DNA of 64,000 bases from Sweltsa coloradensis. Its lineage: Eukaryota; Arthropoda; Insecta; Plecoptera; Chloroperlidae. Position 1 is the stretch's first letter, and each line of letters opens with the position of its first letter. The translations under genes and the position numbers were made by a program. The notes below the pieces were generated by a model. That model was not told the DNA's origin. It did not search any database and saw only the letters and a program-made list of their open reading frames with translations. Shown here one piece after another: positions 1 to 9,719 of this stretch. The stretch covers positions 1-64,000 of the forward strand of contig JAMZAV010003127.1 in assembly GCA_024449915.1 (NCBI GenBank), read 5' to 3'.

Positions 1-80
1 GGAATATCTAATGAGCCCTTCCTATTGTCAATTTGCGAGCTAAGCAATAATCTAAACAGGAATATTTTTTTTAATCCAAC

Positions 81-416
81 TTATGTATTGAGAGACCCTG
101 TGAAAGCCGTGTAATGCTCAGCGAAGCACGTTGTGGACGACACCCGGTGAACAGGCCTGAATGAGGTACTGACAATGCCGCGGAGGAAGTACTGGCCAGT
201 GTCTTGCCGGAGGAAACACCAGCCCCCCGCCCGAGTCGCTGGACACACGCTCGTCATCCGGTTCACAAAACCGGCGCAGAACTTCCCCTCTGTGAGCCGT
301 TCTTGTTGCACTGGGGGGAGCGAGTCCATACAAGTTTCTGGCGACACATACGGTAGCTCCACGTACTTGAGGACCTCACTCGGAACTCCTTCCTCGGTAA
401 AGCCCCAGCCAGCCAC
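81..416 (-). CDS. Gene 1 exon 7: catalytic Ser region and stop, paired frameshift
   Basis: Acceptor CCCATGTTTCAG; the exon starts VAGWGFTEEGVPSEVLKYVE and ends at TAA 83-81, 336 nt. The catalytic segment should read as GDSGG. Here one base is missing just before it and one extra T lies shortly after (TTT in the codons after LV), so SDSGGGLVF appears in another frame for about a dozen codons. Sequence before (FCAGFVNRMTSVCP) and after (DTGQYFLRGIVS) is in the same frame. As written, the main frame lacks the catalytic serine motif. Confidence 0.75.
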   Translation of the reverse strand: MAGWGFTEEGVPSEVLKYVELPYVSPETCMDSLPPVQQERLTEGKFCAGFVNRMTSVCPATRAGGWCFLRQDTGQYFLRGIVSTSFRPVHRVSSTTCFAEHYTAFTGSLNT

Positions 417-3400
417 CTGAAACATGGGTCAACATCTTACACATCTTCCACCTACTCTGGTCCAGGTACTTGAGCGAGTCACTATGTACTCCCTCCTTGG
501 TGTAGTAGTAGTCTGTGTATCTGTAAATCATATTGAGAGAGCCCCTAGTGTGAATATACAAAGCCTACTTACAATGCCGAGAGATCCATCTAAAAGTTGG
601 CCTTCCTCTTGAGTGTTGTTCCAATCCATGCAGATCAGGTGAGCCTCCCGGTTGATGTCGAACGGTGAGTCAAGATGGAGGATGGCGATGTCGGGGGAGA
701 AATTCGTGTAAGAGCCTCGGTACAACCTGGGTAACACAACCTCGGACACGTTTCTCTTCTGTACCCTTGGGTTGGGGTCCTCCCAGGCTCGGAGGAGCTT
801 CCCGGAGGCCACCTTGTAGAGAGTCGCTGCCATCTTCCTATTGGTTGCTTCATCCAGAAACAATGGGCGGCTGAATTAAACACAAATCACTGAAATACAT
901 CTATCGTATGTGTAATAGAGTTACAGAGTTGTCCTGCATATAGGCCTAGAACTCAATAACAGACCATATTTCTATAAACTCGCACCTTTTCAAAGTGTGA
1001 ATCTTACCAGAAAGAACAACATTGCGTTTGATGAGAGTTCCGCCGCAAATCTGTAGAGTAGATTCATTGCTAACCACTTGGTAGATCGCTACGTGCCAGG
1101 GGAACTCCGAAACCTTCGCGGCTTGGCCCCCGGCGATTAGCGTCTCGCCTTTGTAGAGGTTGCGCTGTCCACAGTCTGGGAACAGAAAACTTCTTAGGGC
1201 GCAGGGTTTCGTTTCAGTTTAATACACAATATTATAATATACATTTTTAAATAAAGTCGAAATAAATAAAAAATTGTTCTTTCAAGTGAGGCCGGGCTGA
1301 GGCTAGAGTAGAGACGACTTTTGTTTGAAGAGAGTCTCTACTGATTATTTGTTTTGTTAACGGTTCATTGCTTCATTATAACATTTCACGAGATTGTTGG
1401 AAAAGAATCAATCCTTGACATCCAGTACGCGTAGTTCAAGATGGCAGCATAGCAACCTCTTGATTAAAAGGATAATAAATAAAACTTTAATTCGTCCCTG
1501 TTAAATAAATACCTGAATATAAAGTAGTTTGTTCAGTGGCCTAAGACGAACTTGATGGAAAAAATAGGATCATGCATAATACTAACTCCAGTTGGGTTAT
1601 ATACACTTTAGTACTCAAATATCGTAAATACAAAATAAAGTCTATAAAATATATAAAGTCTATTTATCAATTTCATAGCCCGGGCCTCTCAAGCTTAAGT
1701 CAAGGTTTCAGATCTTGAAGATTTATATTTGGTGTAAAGAACATTTTATATAGATCTGCACTGTGCATAGCTCACCTGCAAACGGTATTGGAACACTAGC
1801 AATCAGCGGCTTTAATAAGGTGACGTGGGAGACCACGCACTTCAAGTCCTTGCCATAGTGTTGGGGCTGCAGCTGTAGTGTGAGAGTCTGCTTGATAGAC
1901 CCCGTCGTCCAGGGCCACCTCCACTCGTCCTGAGCTGTGGCGTGAGTGATAACGTCCTTGAGGATGACAGCGTCGCCCAGGACCCAGGACATGTTGGCGA
2001 CAGGGCGACTCTCCTGTACCTCACAGGTGGCCGTGACGTTGTCTTCCGTGTAGACCAGGAGTAGAGTTGGTGCAATGGGGCGACCTGAAGCAACACATGT
2101 CATGACTGAGTAAACACACTGAGGAAGAGCTTTGTTTATCGAAAAGAGGAAACAAACAGTTCATGAACTACGCAGGTTCTTTAGGTATATTATCCATGTG
2201 AAATTGAACATTTTTGTCTGTTATATTATGTTCTTATGAAATAAAATGGTTTAAGGTGAGACTGGCTACCCAATATTTTCATTTTTACGCGCGTACTTTT
2301 CACTGCGATGCCTACAAAATATAGAGATTTTGTAGTAGTTCAAATTAGATTACACCACCATCTTGTTTGGACGAACGGTTCCGTCCTAATAAAATCATAG
2401 GAGGCGGTTAATGACGTCAAATGTTTGTTACTTTGCTAAAAAAACGCATTTTTGAGTCTAAATGTGAGTCAAAAGTATTTTTCTAATACATTTTTTTCTA
2501 ACCCATCTACACTCATCGCGCCTGATGATGTAGAGAAACATTATTTTCAATTGGACAATTATTAGTAAATCTGTAAAAAATCGGATTTTATCATGCCAAA
2601 TGTAAAGTTTTTGTCCTAGCATAAATCGGTTGAAACCATCGTGTTTTGGCAGACAATCCCGTATCCAAAAACACCTCGGACGGGGGGTGTGACACGAACG
2701 GTTAAAAATAATGTAAGCCTGGGGCCAGTTTGAACCGGTTTTTACAATTAATGAAAAAGTTTTTTTTCACAATTCAACTTGTTCTTTAGATACTCCTTGA
2801 GTGCAATAGACGTTTGACAAATATCGCATCGCCCGCACTAACTTGGCTCGGCCTGATCATCTTGCCATACCTGTTTAATTGAGCTATATTATCTTCGACC
2901 AAAAAAAAAAAAAAAAAACATGTTTTAATAATAATAAACCTCTAATAAGTTTCTGCTCCCGGTGATGTTGCCTCGAGACACGGAAACAAAATACACTTTC
3001 CAACTTATTTAATTTTATTGCAAATATTAAACATGGAATGAAGTAAAAACAATTAATAATGTATGAAATAAACCTGGTTGACCCTAATGAGTAATACACC
3101 TTGACTCACGTGCCACGACGAGCGCAGTGTATCTGTAGTCATCCTTGTTTGTAGGAGACGTAATATAACCCCCGACCGGTCCGTTGTCCGCCTCGCTGAT
3201 GTTGGTGAGCGTGAGGCCACACTCTCCGCTCTCTGGTCCGGCCCCGAGGTAGAGATGCCGGCCGGTGCTGTGGGCAGACCCGGCTCCCTGGTAGAACCTG
3301 AGCCAACAGACTCGCTAGGCAGGTGGAACTGGCAGTATCTCAGTGGCTCCCGCGCCTTCATCATGTACCTCGCCTCCCCGCCCGGGAGGACGACCTGCTC

Positions 3401-3601
3401 TCTCTGTGTAGTCAGGTTGTGAGGGAGGGGGTCCCAGTCTGTAACGAGGGAGAAACACATTCCGTGTTGTTGTCACTCAGACCAGACCGGGTCAACACTG
3501 TCTAGTGTTCAACTCCAGCCAACCATGTCGGACCAGGAAACCTTCTCGTTGATATCAGAGTGAGAGTTTCAACACTTGTTGCTTGGCTCACTTTCTGGCT
3601 C

Positions 3602-3651
<50 letters not shown>

Positions 3652-5800
3652 GTGGGGGGGGGGTCACCTGTAGCATGTTGTGTGTGGGGGGTATCTCGCC
3701 AAGTACAGAGTTAGTGCGGGCGAGGCGATACAAGGAAAACATCTTCTACACAGAAAACAATCAGAAAACGTAGGTGAGACGTGGAAAAAACTTTCTCTAA
3801 AACTGATTAAAACTGGTTCAAACCGGCACCATTTTCACCAAATTCTAACCTGTTCGTGTCACACCCCCCGTTCGAGGTGTTTTTAGATACGTAATCGACC
3901 ATCTGAACACGATGGAGTTAACCGTTTTGCTCTAGAACAACAGCCCTAGATTTGACATTGTAAAAACCGGTTTTTGACTAATTTGAGCCTAGAAGAGAGC
4001 CAAAGCAATTTTTTTCAATTTTGTTTTCAAAATCATCTTCTCACATCACGACCGATGATCTGGATTAAACAAGTTTTTCATTTGGACCATTAATGGTTCA
4101 AACGGTCAAAAACCGGTTTATACCGTGCCAAATCCAAGGTTTTTGTCCTAGAGCAAAATGGTTAACACCACCGTGTTCAGACGGTCGATCCCGTATCTAA
4201 AAACACCTCACACGGGGTGTGTGACACGTACGGTTGAAAATAAGTTAAAACCAGTGCTGGTTTAACCAGTTTTTACCAGTTATGCAAATATAACTTTTCA
4301 CGTTTCAACTTGTGCGTTCGAGACCCAGACTATGAAATATATGTTTTCCAAATAATATCTCAACTCCCGCACTAACTCTGTACTTGGGAGATGCTGCACA
4401 CGGTGCCCTGGCTCTGCCACACAAGACCCTTGACCCACAACATAAATTAAACCAGTTTAGAAACCTCAATTACCACGTGTTTCACTTGACTGCCCGATAC
4501 TCTGTCTCTACTGTGACGTGTCGAGGTTTCTTGTATTATTCCGTCCTAGGTTGGTTGGTAGGGTGGGTGGACGTGTCTCACATCCCGTGTTCTTACAGAT
4601 ACTATACTGTGTGAAGTCTGGGTTCAACTCACTGGTAGCTAAGATGTCGGCCAAGGCGTTTCTTCCAGCCTCCGCCCTCGGTTCGGACGCGACAGGCGAC
4701 CATCCATTCCTTATAGCCCGCCACCTGCAGCGAGACCCCGCAGTCCCCGGCCCCCAGACCCCGGCCGCTGTAGCTGTAGCCGGTTAGCTTGCTGTCCAGG
4801 TGGGCAGGGTCGGCCTGGGACTGAGGCCCCCGGCTCAGCTCCAGCAGCGGACCTGCCTTGGTATCCTGTCCCACCACCTGACCTGACACCCGGCGAGGGC
4901 CACGTCAGCTGAGCAGGTGAATGAGACAGTCTGGGCGTCCTGGTTCACACGCACGTGGTCTGGCCTGATGTTGAGGTTGAAGGACGCGACACCTGGAGAC
5001 AAGACATCAGAGGTTGTGAGACAGATGTTTGTCCAACACTTACTACACTTGATTGAACCAGGGTACCCCACTGGCTGGGCAGACATATAAACACTGCCCA
5101 ACCGATCCTGCGTCTAACCAACTTGTGAAATGTTTTAATTATTACTGGTTATGAATACATGGTGCAGCACTGCAAGGAATCTGATGCTTTTGCACAGACC
5201 ACCGATACATTGATTATAATATAATTTAACTTGTGCAGATAAAATATCTTATGGCTTATTTCTAGACTTAACCAGATGAGAATCACTCGCGTTAGGGGCA
5301 TTTATTATATTTACGCCATTCTAGAGCTAAATATACAACTCGAGTGGGGTTTGAACCCGGGTAAGGGTTTCCCAGAAGGTCGTCTAACATTAGACAGCTT
5401 TGTGCAACAACACTACAGGACAGCAACATGTTCTTGAAGGGGACCTGTGCTTATAAACCTGTCAGTCACAAACATAATATTATTTTTAAATTATGTTTCA
5501 AAAGTAATATGATAATATATTGAAATATAATTTATAGATTCCTGAAAGTAATAAAACTTTAACCCAAGAAATACATTGATGTCATGATAGAAACCACACT
5601 TCATAAGTTTGTAACACATTTATAGAAATGTAAAATTGATTAAATATATTTTGATTATCGATTTGGTTCCTCGAGAAACACTAGGTAAAGTGTTAATAAA
5701 TCTGATAACATTCAGAATCTTAAAACTAATGCAGTTAGAAATACTCACGGGCGACCTGGAGTCCTGCCACCAAGAGCAGGGCGAACAACATCGTGGACAT
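81..5800 (-). CDS. Secreted Ig-Ig-Ig-trypsin serine protease gene, seven coding exons, frame broken
   Basis: Spliced minus-strand gene. Coding exons are 5749-5800, 4633-4992, 3110-3438, 1776-2084, 1008-1175, 573-870 and 81-416. Phases chain correctly (1,1,1,1,1,0) and every intron has GT and AG ends. The product would be a secreted S1-family endopeptidase with a signal peptide and three Ig-like domains before the protease. The protease part starts DCGQRN and has an activation-type sequence LIAGG, AAHC for the catalytic His, DIAILHL for the catalytic Asp and DSGGG around the catalytic Ser. Cleavage before I in LIAGG would follow Leu, as in arthropod modular serine proteases, so a role in a haemolymph cascade is an inference. 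Single-base indels break the frame in exons 2, 3, 6 and 7. Whether this is a pseudogene or sequence error cannot be decided here. The family is clear; the exact orthologue is not. Confidence 0.72.
441..520 (-). pseudogene. Diverged partial copy of gene 1 exon 7
   Basis: In the intron just before exon 7, an AG at 522-521 is followed by sequence reading YTDYYYTKEGVHSDSLKYLD. This parallels the start of exon 7, VAGWGFTEEGVPSEVLKYVE. Nucleotide identity over about 40 positions is roughly 70 percent by eye. A GTAAGA follows at 440, but only 23 nt separate it from the real exon, too short for an intron. It lacks the GWG motif. Probably a relic tandem duplication of the exon's 5' end. Confidence 0.45.
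573..870 (-). CDS. Gene 1 exon 6: catalytic His and Asp region, one base missing
   Basis: Acceptor TTTAATTCAG and donor GTAAGT are intact. Across the splice the sequence reads SAAHCF with the catalytic His, then the frame moves by one base near 850 to DEATNRKMAATLYKV. The exon continues in one frame through SPDIAILHLDSP (catalytic Asp) and ends GSLGI. Its length of 298 nt is one short of what phase 1 in and phase 0 out require, matching the deletion. Confidence 0.75.
1008..1175 (-). CDS. Gene 1 exon 5: start of the trypsin domain
   Basis: Exon of 168 nt, acceptor TTCTGTTCCCAG, donor GTAAGA. It reads DCGQRNLYKGETLIAGG, then EFPWHVAIYQ and ICGGTLIKRNVVLS. LIAGG is the expected new N terminus of the active protease and EFPWHV is the usual start of the first barrel. 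DCG would provide the cysteine linking the N-terminal part to the protease. Confidence 0.8.
1776..2084 (-). CDS. Gene 1 exon 4: third Ig-like domain
   Basis: Exon of 309 nt in one open frame, acceptor TTGCTTCAG, donor GTGAGC, phase 1 on both sides. It begins RPIAPTLLLVYTEDN. It carries TATCEV (B-strand Cys), SWVLGD (core Trp) and KDLKCVVSHV (F-strand Cys), the normal Ig layout. This is the only Ig exon without an indel. Confidence 0.75.
2280..2863. mobile_element. Older diverged copy of the 3691-4394 foldback element
   Basis: Direct similarity to 3960-4385. Shared blocks include TTTTTGTCCTAG, CCCGTATC(C/T)AAAAACACCTC and CCCGCACTAACT at the right end. The left end is too decayed to place. 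It lies in the intron between gene 1 exons 3 and 4. Confidence 0.45.
3110..3438 (-). CDS. Gene 1 exon 3: second Ig-like domain, one net base missing
   Basis: Acceptor CTCCCTCGTTACAG and donor GTGAGT are intact. The exon is 329 nt, one short of the multiple of three that phase 1-1 needs. The first half reads WDPLPHNLTTQREQ through PLRYCQFHLP. After a shift near 3305-3320 the rest reads WLRFYQGAGS, then GECGLTLTNISEADNG and DDYRYTALVVA before the donor. Cys, Trp and the GECGLTL...ADNG pattern fit an Ig fold. Conserved sequence on both sides of the shift points to a 1-nt deletion rather than an intron. Confidence 0.65.
3601..3651. repeat. (CAA)n microsatellite
   Basis: Seventeen CAA units without interruption, followed by a G run at 3653-3662. 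It lies in intron 2 of gene 1. Confidence 0.95.
3691..4394. mobile_element. Foldback MITE in gene 1 intron
   Basis: The left end CTCGCCAAGTACAGAGTTAG is matched in reverse complement by the right end at 4371-4394, which includes the CCCGCACTAACTCTGTACTT block. The arms continue inward for about 300 bp: GTGTCACACCCCCCGTTCGA near 3860 pairs with the block near 4210, and AACCGGTTTTTGAC near 3967 with its partner near 4110. No coding capacity. No clear target duplication was found. An older copy in the same orientation lies at about 2280-2863. Confidence 0.65.
4633..4992 (-). CDS. Gene 1 exon 2: first Ig-like domain, two compensating frameshifts
   Basis: Acceptor TTGTCTCCAG precedes the exon and donor GTGAGT follows. 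The length is 360 nt, a multiple of three, as expected for a 1-1 exon. The first part reads VASFNLNIRPDHVRVN and continues to SFTCSADVALAGC, an Ig B-strand cysteine. The frame then shifts near 4890-4900, and the middle reads GPLLELSRGP up to the F-strand-like DCGVSLQVAGYKEWMVACRV. A second shift near 4690-4700 returns to the starting frame, which ends DILAT before the donor. Net length is unchanged, so the two indels compensate. Confidence 0.65.
5000..5745. other. Gene 1 intron 1, no other gene seen
   Basis: Intron between the signal-peptide exon and the first Ig exon. Around 5341-5390 the minus strand has a box-B-like CCCGGGTTCAAACCCC, possibly a tRNA-derived SINE remnant. Nothing else is recognised. 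Confidence 0.5.
5749..5800 (-). CDS. Gene 1 exon 1: signal peptide
   Basis: Translates from ATG at 5800 as MSTMLFALLLVAGLQVA, a short start followed by a hydrophobic core, as in a cleaved secretion signal. The donor GTGAGT follows at 5748-5743 and leaves phase 1. A second in-frame ATG is codon 4. The first ATG is preferred because it is the first after the predicted transcription start near 5859. Confidence 0.75.
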
Positions 5801-5855
5801 TGTTGACAGAGAGATAAGATAATATATAATATGAGACGACGAAGCTCTGGGCTGA

Positions 5856-5889
5856 GAATGATGGGTTAGATATAAGTCGTCGTTTTATA
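5856..5889 (-). promoter_or_regulatory. TATA box plus initiator of gene 1
   Basis: On the minus strand TATAAAA lies at 5889-5883 and TCATTC, which fits the arthropod initiator TCA(G/T)T(C/T), at 5861-5856. The first T of TATA is 30 nt upstream of the initiator A, the expected spacing for a focused promoter. Transcription would start about 60 nt before the ATG at 5800 with no intron between. Confidence 0.6.
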
Positions 5890-6160
5890 CAACCAGCCGT
5901 GAGCAACACCACGTCAGTGGACTTGAAAGCAAGAGACAAACAAGATGGCCGTCGTCCAATAGCAAACACCCACGGACCAGGCACCACGTGATGTTATAAG
6001 ACTAAGCCACACTTGCCAAGTAGACTCAGATGCAAAGTCCATCTGAAGATGAAAGCCCTGGGTGGAGTGAGGTCAACAGCTCAGAGGTCAAAGTATCAGT
6101 GATAAGACTGATTGGGAGCCTCGAGTATTGCGGCAAACACGAATATGAACTGTTTCCACA

Positions 6161-6552
6161 GGTCACAACAACAATTAAGAAATGTTTTTATTAACATGAC
6201 ATCACAAACATTAAGAGCATTGTTTAACACGAATATATTATTTATAAAATTAAGGTTTTGTGAAAAAATCATAACAATCGGATAAAACATGTAGGTGTTA
6301 TAAGTAGACGAATTTTTTTTAAATCGAAAAAAAAACGTAAAATTGCGATTTTAATGGGAAATAATTTTTTGATTGCACTCAAAAACGTGGCAGTTCTAAG
6401 TTTAGAGATTTCGAAGGCCTCCGGAAATTTTCATTGCAATTGGAGTATCGGTTAAGCCCACAAATATACAAAAAAAATCTGGATTTTTTTCTCTAGTGTA
6501 GTAAAATGGAATCTTCGCTTCGCTCGCTACGCTCCCGACGCTCATCCAATAA
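6161..6552 (-). mobile_element. Helentron-type non-autonomous element, 5' portion
   Basis: Minus-strand fragment sharing its internal sequence (AAGAAATGTTTTTATTAACA and following) with the copy at 6764-7396. It ends at the element start, GCTTCGCTCGCTACGCTC then CATCCAA on the plus strand. The 3' hairpin end is missing. Confidence 0.7.
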
Positions 6553-6763
6553 GTTATAGTGAAATGAGGCAAATAGTTGTTTTACGTTTTTGAATGGGAG
6601 CAAATATTTGAGTGATAAAAACATGCACTTACATCTGATTGATATTCATCAGTATCGCCTGTCAGGTACGCGGTATCAGGATTGCGTCCAAAACCATACC
6701 AATATACCCACAGAAATATAACAACACTGTGATATGTGGATTCCAGTTACAATATTTGATATA

Positions 6764-7396
6764 CTAGGAAAACACTAAAGTCCCGCCGCGTTGTTGGATG
6801 AGCCTAATTAGTGTATTGAGCTGCCATGTGTTATGCGGATTTTCTGTTGTTCTATGAAAAAATCATTACTAAGTTGAAGATTTTTTAAAAATTAATTTAA
6901 ATGAAATAAAAACCAAACTCTAATTTTTAATTTTTTTAGTTAATCGTTATTTAAAAAAAGAAAAATCGTCACAAACACAACACAAGAGGTCACAAACAAT
7001 AATTAAGAAATGTTTTTATTAACATGACATCACAAACATTAAGAGTATTGTTTTACACGAAAATTGAAATTAATAAAATTAAGGTTCTTCTGAAAAATCA
7101 TTACAATCGGAAAAAGCATGTAGGTGTTAAAAGTCAAAGTTTTTTTTTAATCGAAACAAATCGTACAATTGCGATTTTAATGAGAAATAATATTTCTATT
7201 GCGCTCAAAAACGTGGAAGTTCAGAGATTTTTAAGGCCTTCAGAAAATTTCATTGCAATTGGAGTATTGGTTAAGCCGGAATCGTGTTAACAAATAGACA
7301 AAAATACAAAAAAAAGGAAAAAACAAAAAACATTCCGGATTTTTTTCTCCAGTGTAGTGAAATGGAATCTTTGCTTCGCTCGCTACGCTCATCCGA
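6764..7396 (-). mobile_element. Helentron-type non-autonomous element, near full length
   Basis: On the minus strand it runs from GGATGAGCGTAGCGAGCGAA to a 3' end of GCTCATCCAACAACGCGGCG, a short hairpin and CTAG followed by T. The 5' motif TTGGATGAGC is repeated inverted near the 3' end, as in Helentron asymmetric terminal repeats. It has no coding capacity. Confidence 0.75.
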
Positions 7397-7559
7397 CTTC
7401 GCACGTGAGTACTTTATAGACCTGTATCTAAATCACCTAAGAGGGACAGTGTACCCCTCACTTGATGGTGAATATAGGTGTGGCTCGTCTAGTGGCTACT
7501 TCCTGCTTCATGACAGACAAAACTAAATGAACAAAATGATGTGAAGTAATTAAAAACAG

Positions 7560-7925
7560 TAATTTCGTAAGAGTTGCTTTCGCTACGTTGCTCCCAGATC
7601 TGCAAAATATCCCTGTGTTCAATATCTAAGTCGCCTCTGTCGCTGGACTAGGTTTCTATCACGTTAGTAAATAGGCCCCTGGTTTCGATTCTCGCGGAGG
7701 TCATAGTGAAGGCGGGAGTCGAACCTGAGACCTCGTGACCAGGGTCTCGCGCGTAACGAAACCTTAAGGAGGGTCCAGAAATTGTGTTTAACAAGACTAA
7801 TCCCTTGCATTCACATTATCGAGTTCAAAAAAACATTGACACAATTCCAGTGAGTCTTTACGGTGGCGGGAATCGAACCTGTGACCTCGTGAATCAGGGT
7901 CAAACACGTTATGAAACCTTAATGT
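7560..7925 (-). repeat. Two tRNA-like promoter remnants, possibly SINE heads
   Basis: Minus-strand sequences at 7690-7747 and 7863-7921 both read AAGGTTTC...ACGAGGTC.CAGGTTCGA(C/T)TCCCGCC. The last part is a good box B. Acceptor stems do not pair, so they are not intact tRNA genes. The two copies are related to each other. Confidence 0.4.
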
Positions 7926-7971
7926 CGCATGAAACAATAAAAAGTGACATAAATTATTTACAGACCGATAA

Positions 7972-8586
7972 TTGGATGAGCGAAGCGAGCGAAGCGAAGA
8001 TTTCAATTTCACTGACTCCCGAAAAAATTAGCTCGTTTTTTTTTTTTGGTTTGTTTTTTTGTTCTTTTTTGTTTGTATTTTTGTCTGTTTGTTCGCTCTC
8101 TACCGGGAAAACGGCAAATGCGATCTTGATTAAAATTTGAGGGGACCTTCGAAATCTCTGAACTTAGACTTGCTACGTTTTTGGTTACAATCGAAGAAAT
8201 ATTTCTCATGAATATCGTACTTGTACGATTTTTTATGCGATATTTCGGTGATATTTGGGTCGCGACCGGGCAAACGGTTACTTCGATCTTGATAAAACTT
8301 TATGGGAACGTTTGAAATCATTAAAATAGATATTTTATGATTTTAGGGACATTTGAAGAAATATTTCTCATGAATATCGTACTTTTACGATTTTGTTTCG
8401 ATTTTTTCCCCGATATTTTCGTGATGTTTGGGCCAATAATGACCAAACGGGTGGGGCTACAACGTTTATATTTTACATGGACATTATGGTTATGGTGATG
8501 TAGCACCATTTGAAAGAAAAAGTCGAAAAAGAAAATCAGAATTCAAAGAAATAAAAGTTTTAATATAAGTTTTTAGAGGTAAATAA
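7972..8586 (+). mobile_element. Helentron-type element lacking its 3' end, head-to-tail with next copy
   Basis: Starts TTGGATGAGCGAAGCGAGCG and continues through the subfamily body (CTCTACCGGGAAAACGGCAA, ACCAAACGGGTGGGGCTACA). It runs directly into the start of the following copy without the hairpin end. This is a head-to-tail pair, as rolling-circle elements often leave. Confidence 0.7.
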
Positions 8587-9158
8587 TTGGATGAGCGAAG
8601 TGAAGACTTCAATTTCACCGAGCCCCAAAAAAATTTAGCTCGGGTGTTTTTTTGTTTTGTATTTTTTTTTATGTCTGATGTTCGCTCTCTACCGGGCAAA
8701 CGGCATTTGCGATCTGGATGAAAATTGGAGCGGACCTTCGAAATCTTTGAATTTAGACTTTCTACGTTTTTGGGTACAATCGAATAAATATTTCTCATAA
8801 ATATCATACTTTTACGATTTTTTCGATTTTTAGTGCGATATGTTCGTGACATTTGGACCGATTCTTACCAAACGGGTGGGGCTACAACGTTCATATTTCA
8901 CATGGACATTAAGGTAATGGTGATGTATTGCTTTTTTAAAGGAAAAGTTGAAAAAATTATGCAGAATCTATAAAATAAAGGTTTTAGTATGAGTTTTTTT
9001 AGGTTTATAATGACAATTTACAAGTAACAATATAAACTTGACAACAATCACCAACAATGCGATCAAAAGGCACTTGATAAGTAAATAGATCTCACGCAAT
9101 CTAAAAACTTACAAAAAAGCTCATCCATCAACGCGACGGGACTTAAGCGTTTTCCTAG
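8587..9158 (+). mobile_element. Helentron-type element, full length
   Basis: Starts TTGGATGAGCGAAGTGAAGA and ends CATCCATCAACGCGACGGGA, hairpin arm GCGTT, then TTCCTAG followed by T. The arms AACGC and GCGTT form the terminal stem. Confidence 0.8.
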
Positions 9159-9250
9159 TATTAAAACAAAGTTGGTCTCAGGAAAGTACAGTAGTAGAAT
9201 ATTAATTATCTCACAAATACAAAAATTTGTAAAAAAAAAAAAAAAAAAAA

Positions 9251-9695
9251 CGCAGCCAAGCTCTCCTTTAAAAGTCTTCGGCTGTGAATGCTGTGATATA
9301 TAGAAGTTGAGCCAAGCTTTTCATACCTTATCCCTAATTTTGCATTGAAAAAAATGAAGATAATTTCGCCTGTTAACAAGCGCCAAGCTAACCATTTTCG
9401 TGGTAAAAAACTAAAAATATTTAACTAAAAATCATAAAAAAAATTGCTTGGCCAAGGACTTTTTAGAGTTCGCGTAATGAACCAAATTCAATGGCTAAGT
9501 AATTTTTTTATGATTTTGATTTTTTAAATTTTTTCTTTTTTTCCACAAAAGGGTTGGTTTTGGCCTCGTTAACGGGCAAAATGATTTTAATTTTTTTAAA
9601 TGCGAAAAAAAGGGAAAAAGTATAAAAAAAATTTGGGCTCAACTTCTATATCTCACGCATTCAAAACCCGAAACTTTTAAAGGAGACTTGCTGTC
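9251..9695. mobile_element. Foldback element with A/T-run ends
   Basis: Left arm starts GCAGCCAAGCTCTCCTTTAA after a run of A. The right arm ends with the reverse complement, TTTAAAGGAGACTTGCTGTC, before a run of T. Inner blocks pair as well: CCTGTTAACAAGCG near 9369 with CTCGTTAACGGGC near 9566, and CTTGGCCAAGGAC near 9450 near the centre. Arms are about 220 bp. One arm of the same family lies at 57426-57665 and a short fragment at 19540-19600. Confidence 0.65.
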
Positions 9696-9719
9696 TTTTT
9701 TTTTTTTTTTTAAAAATTT

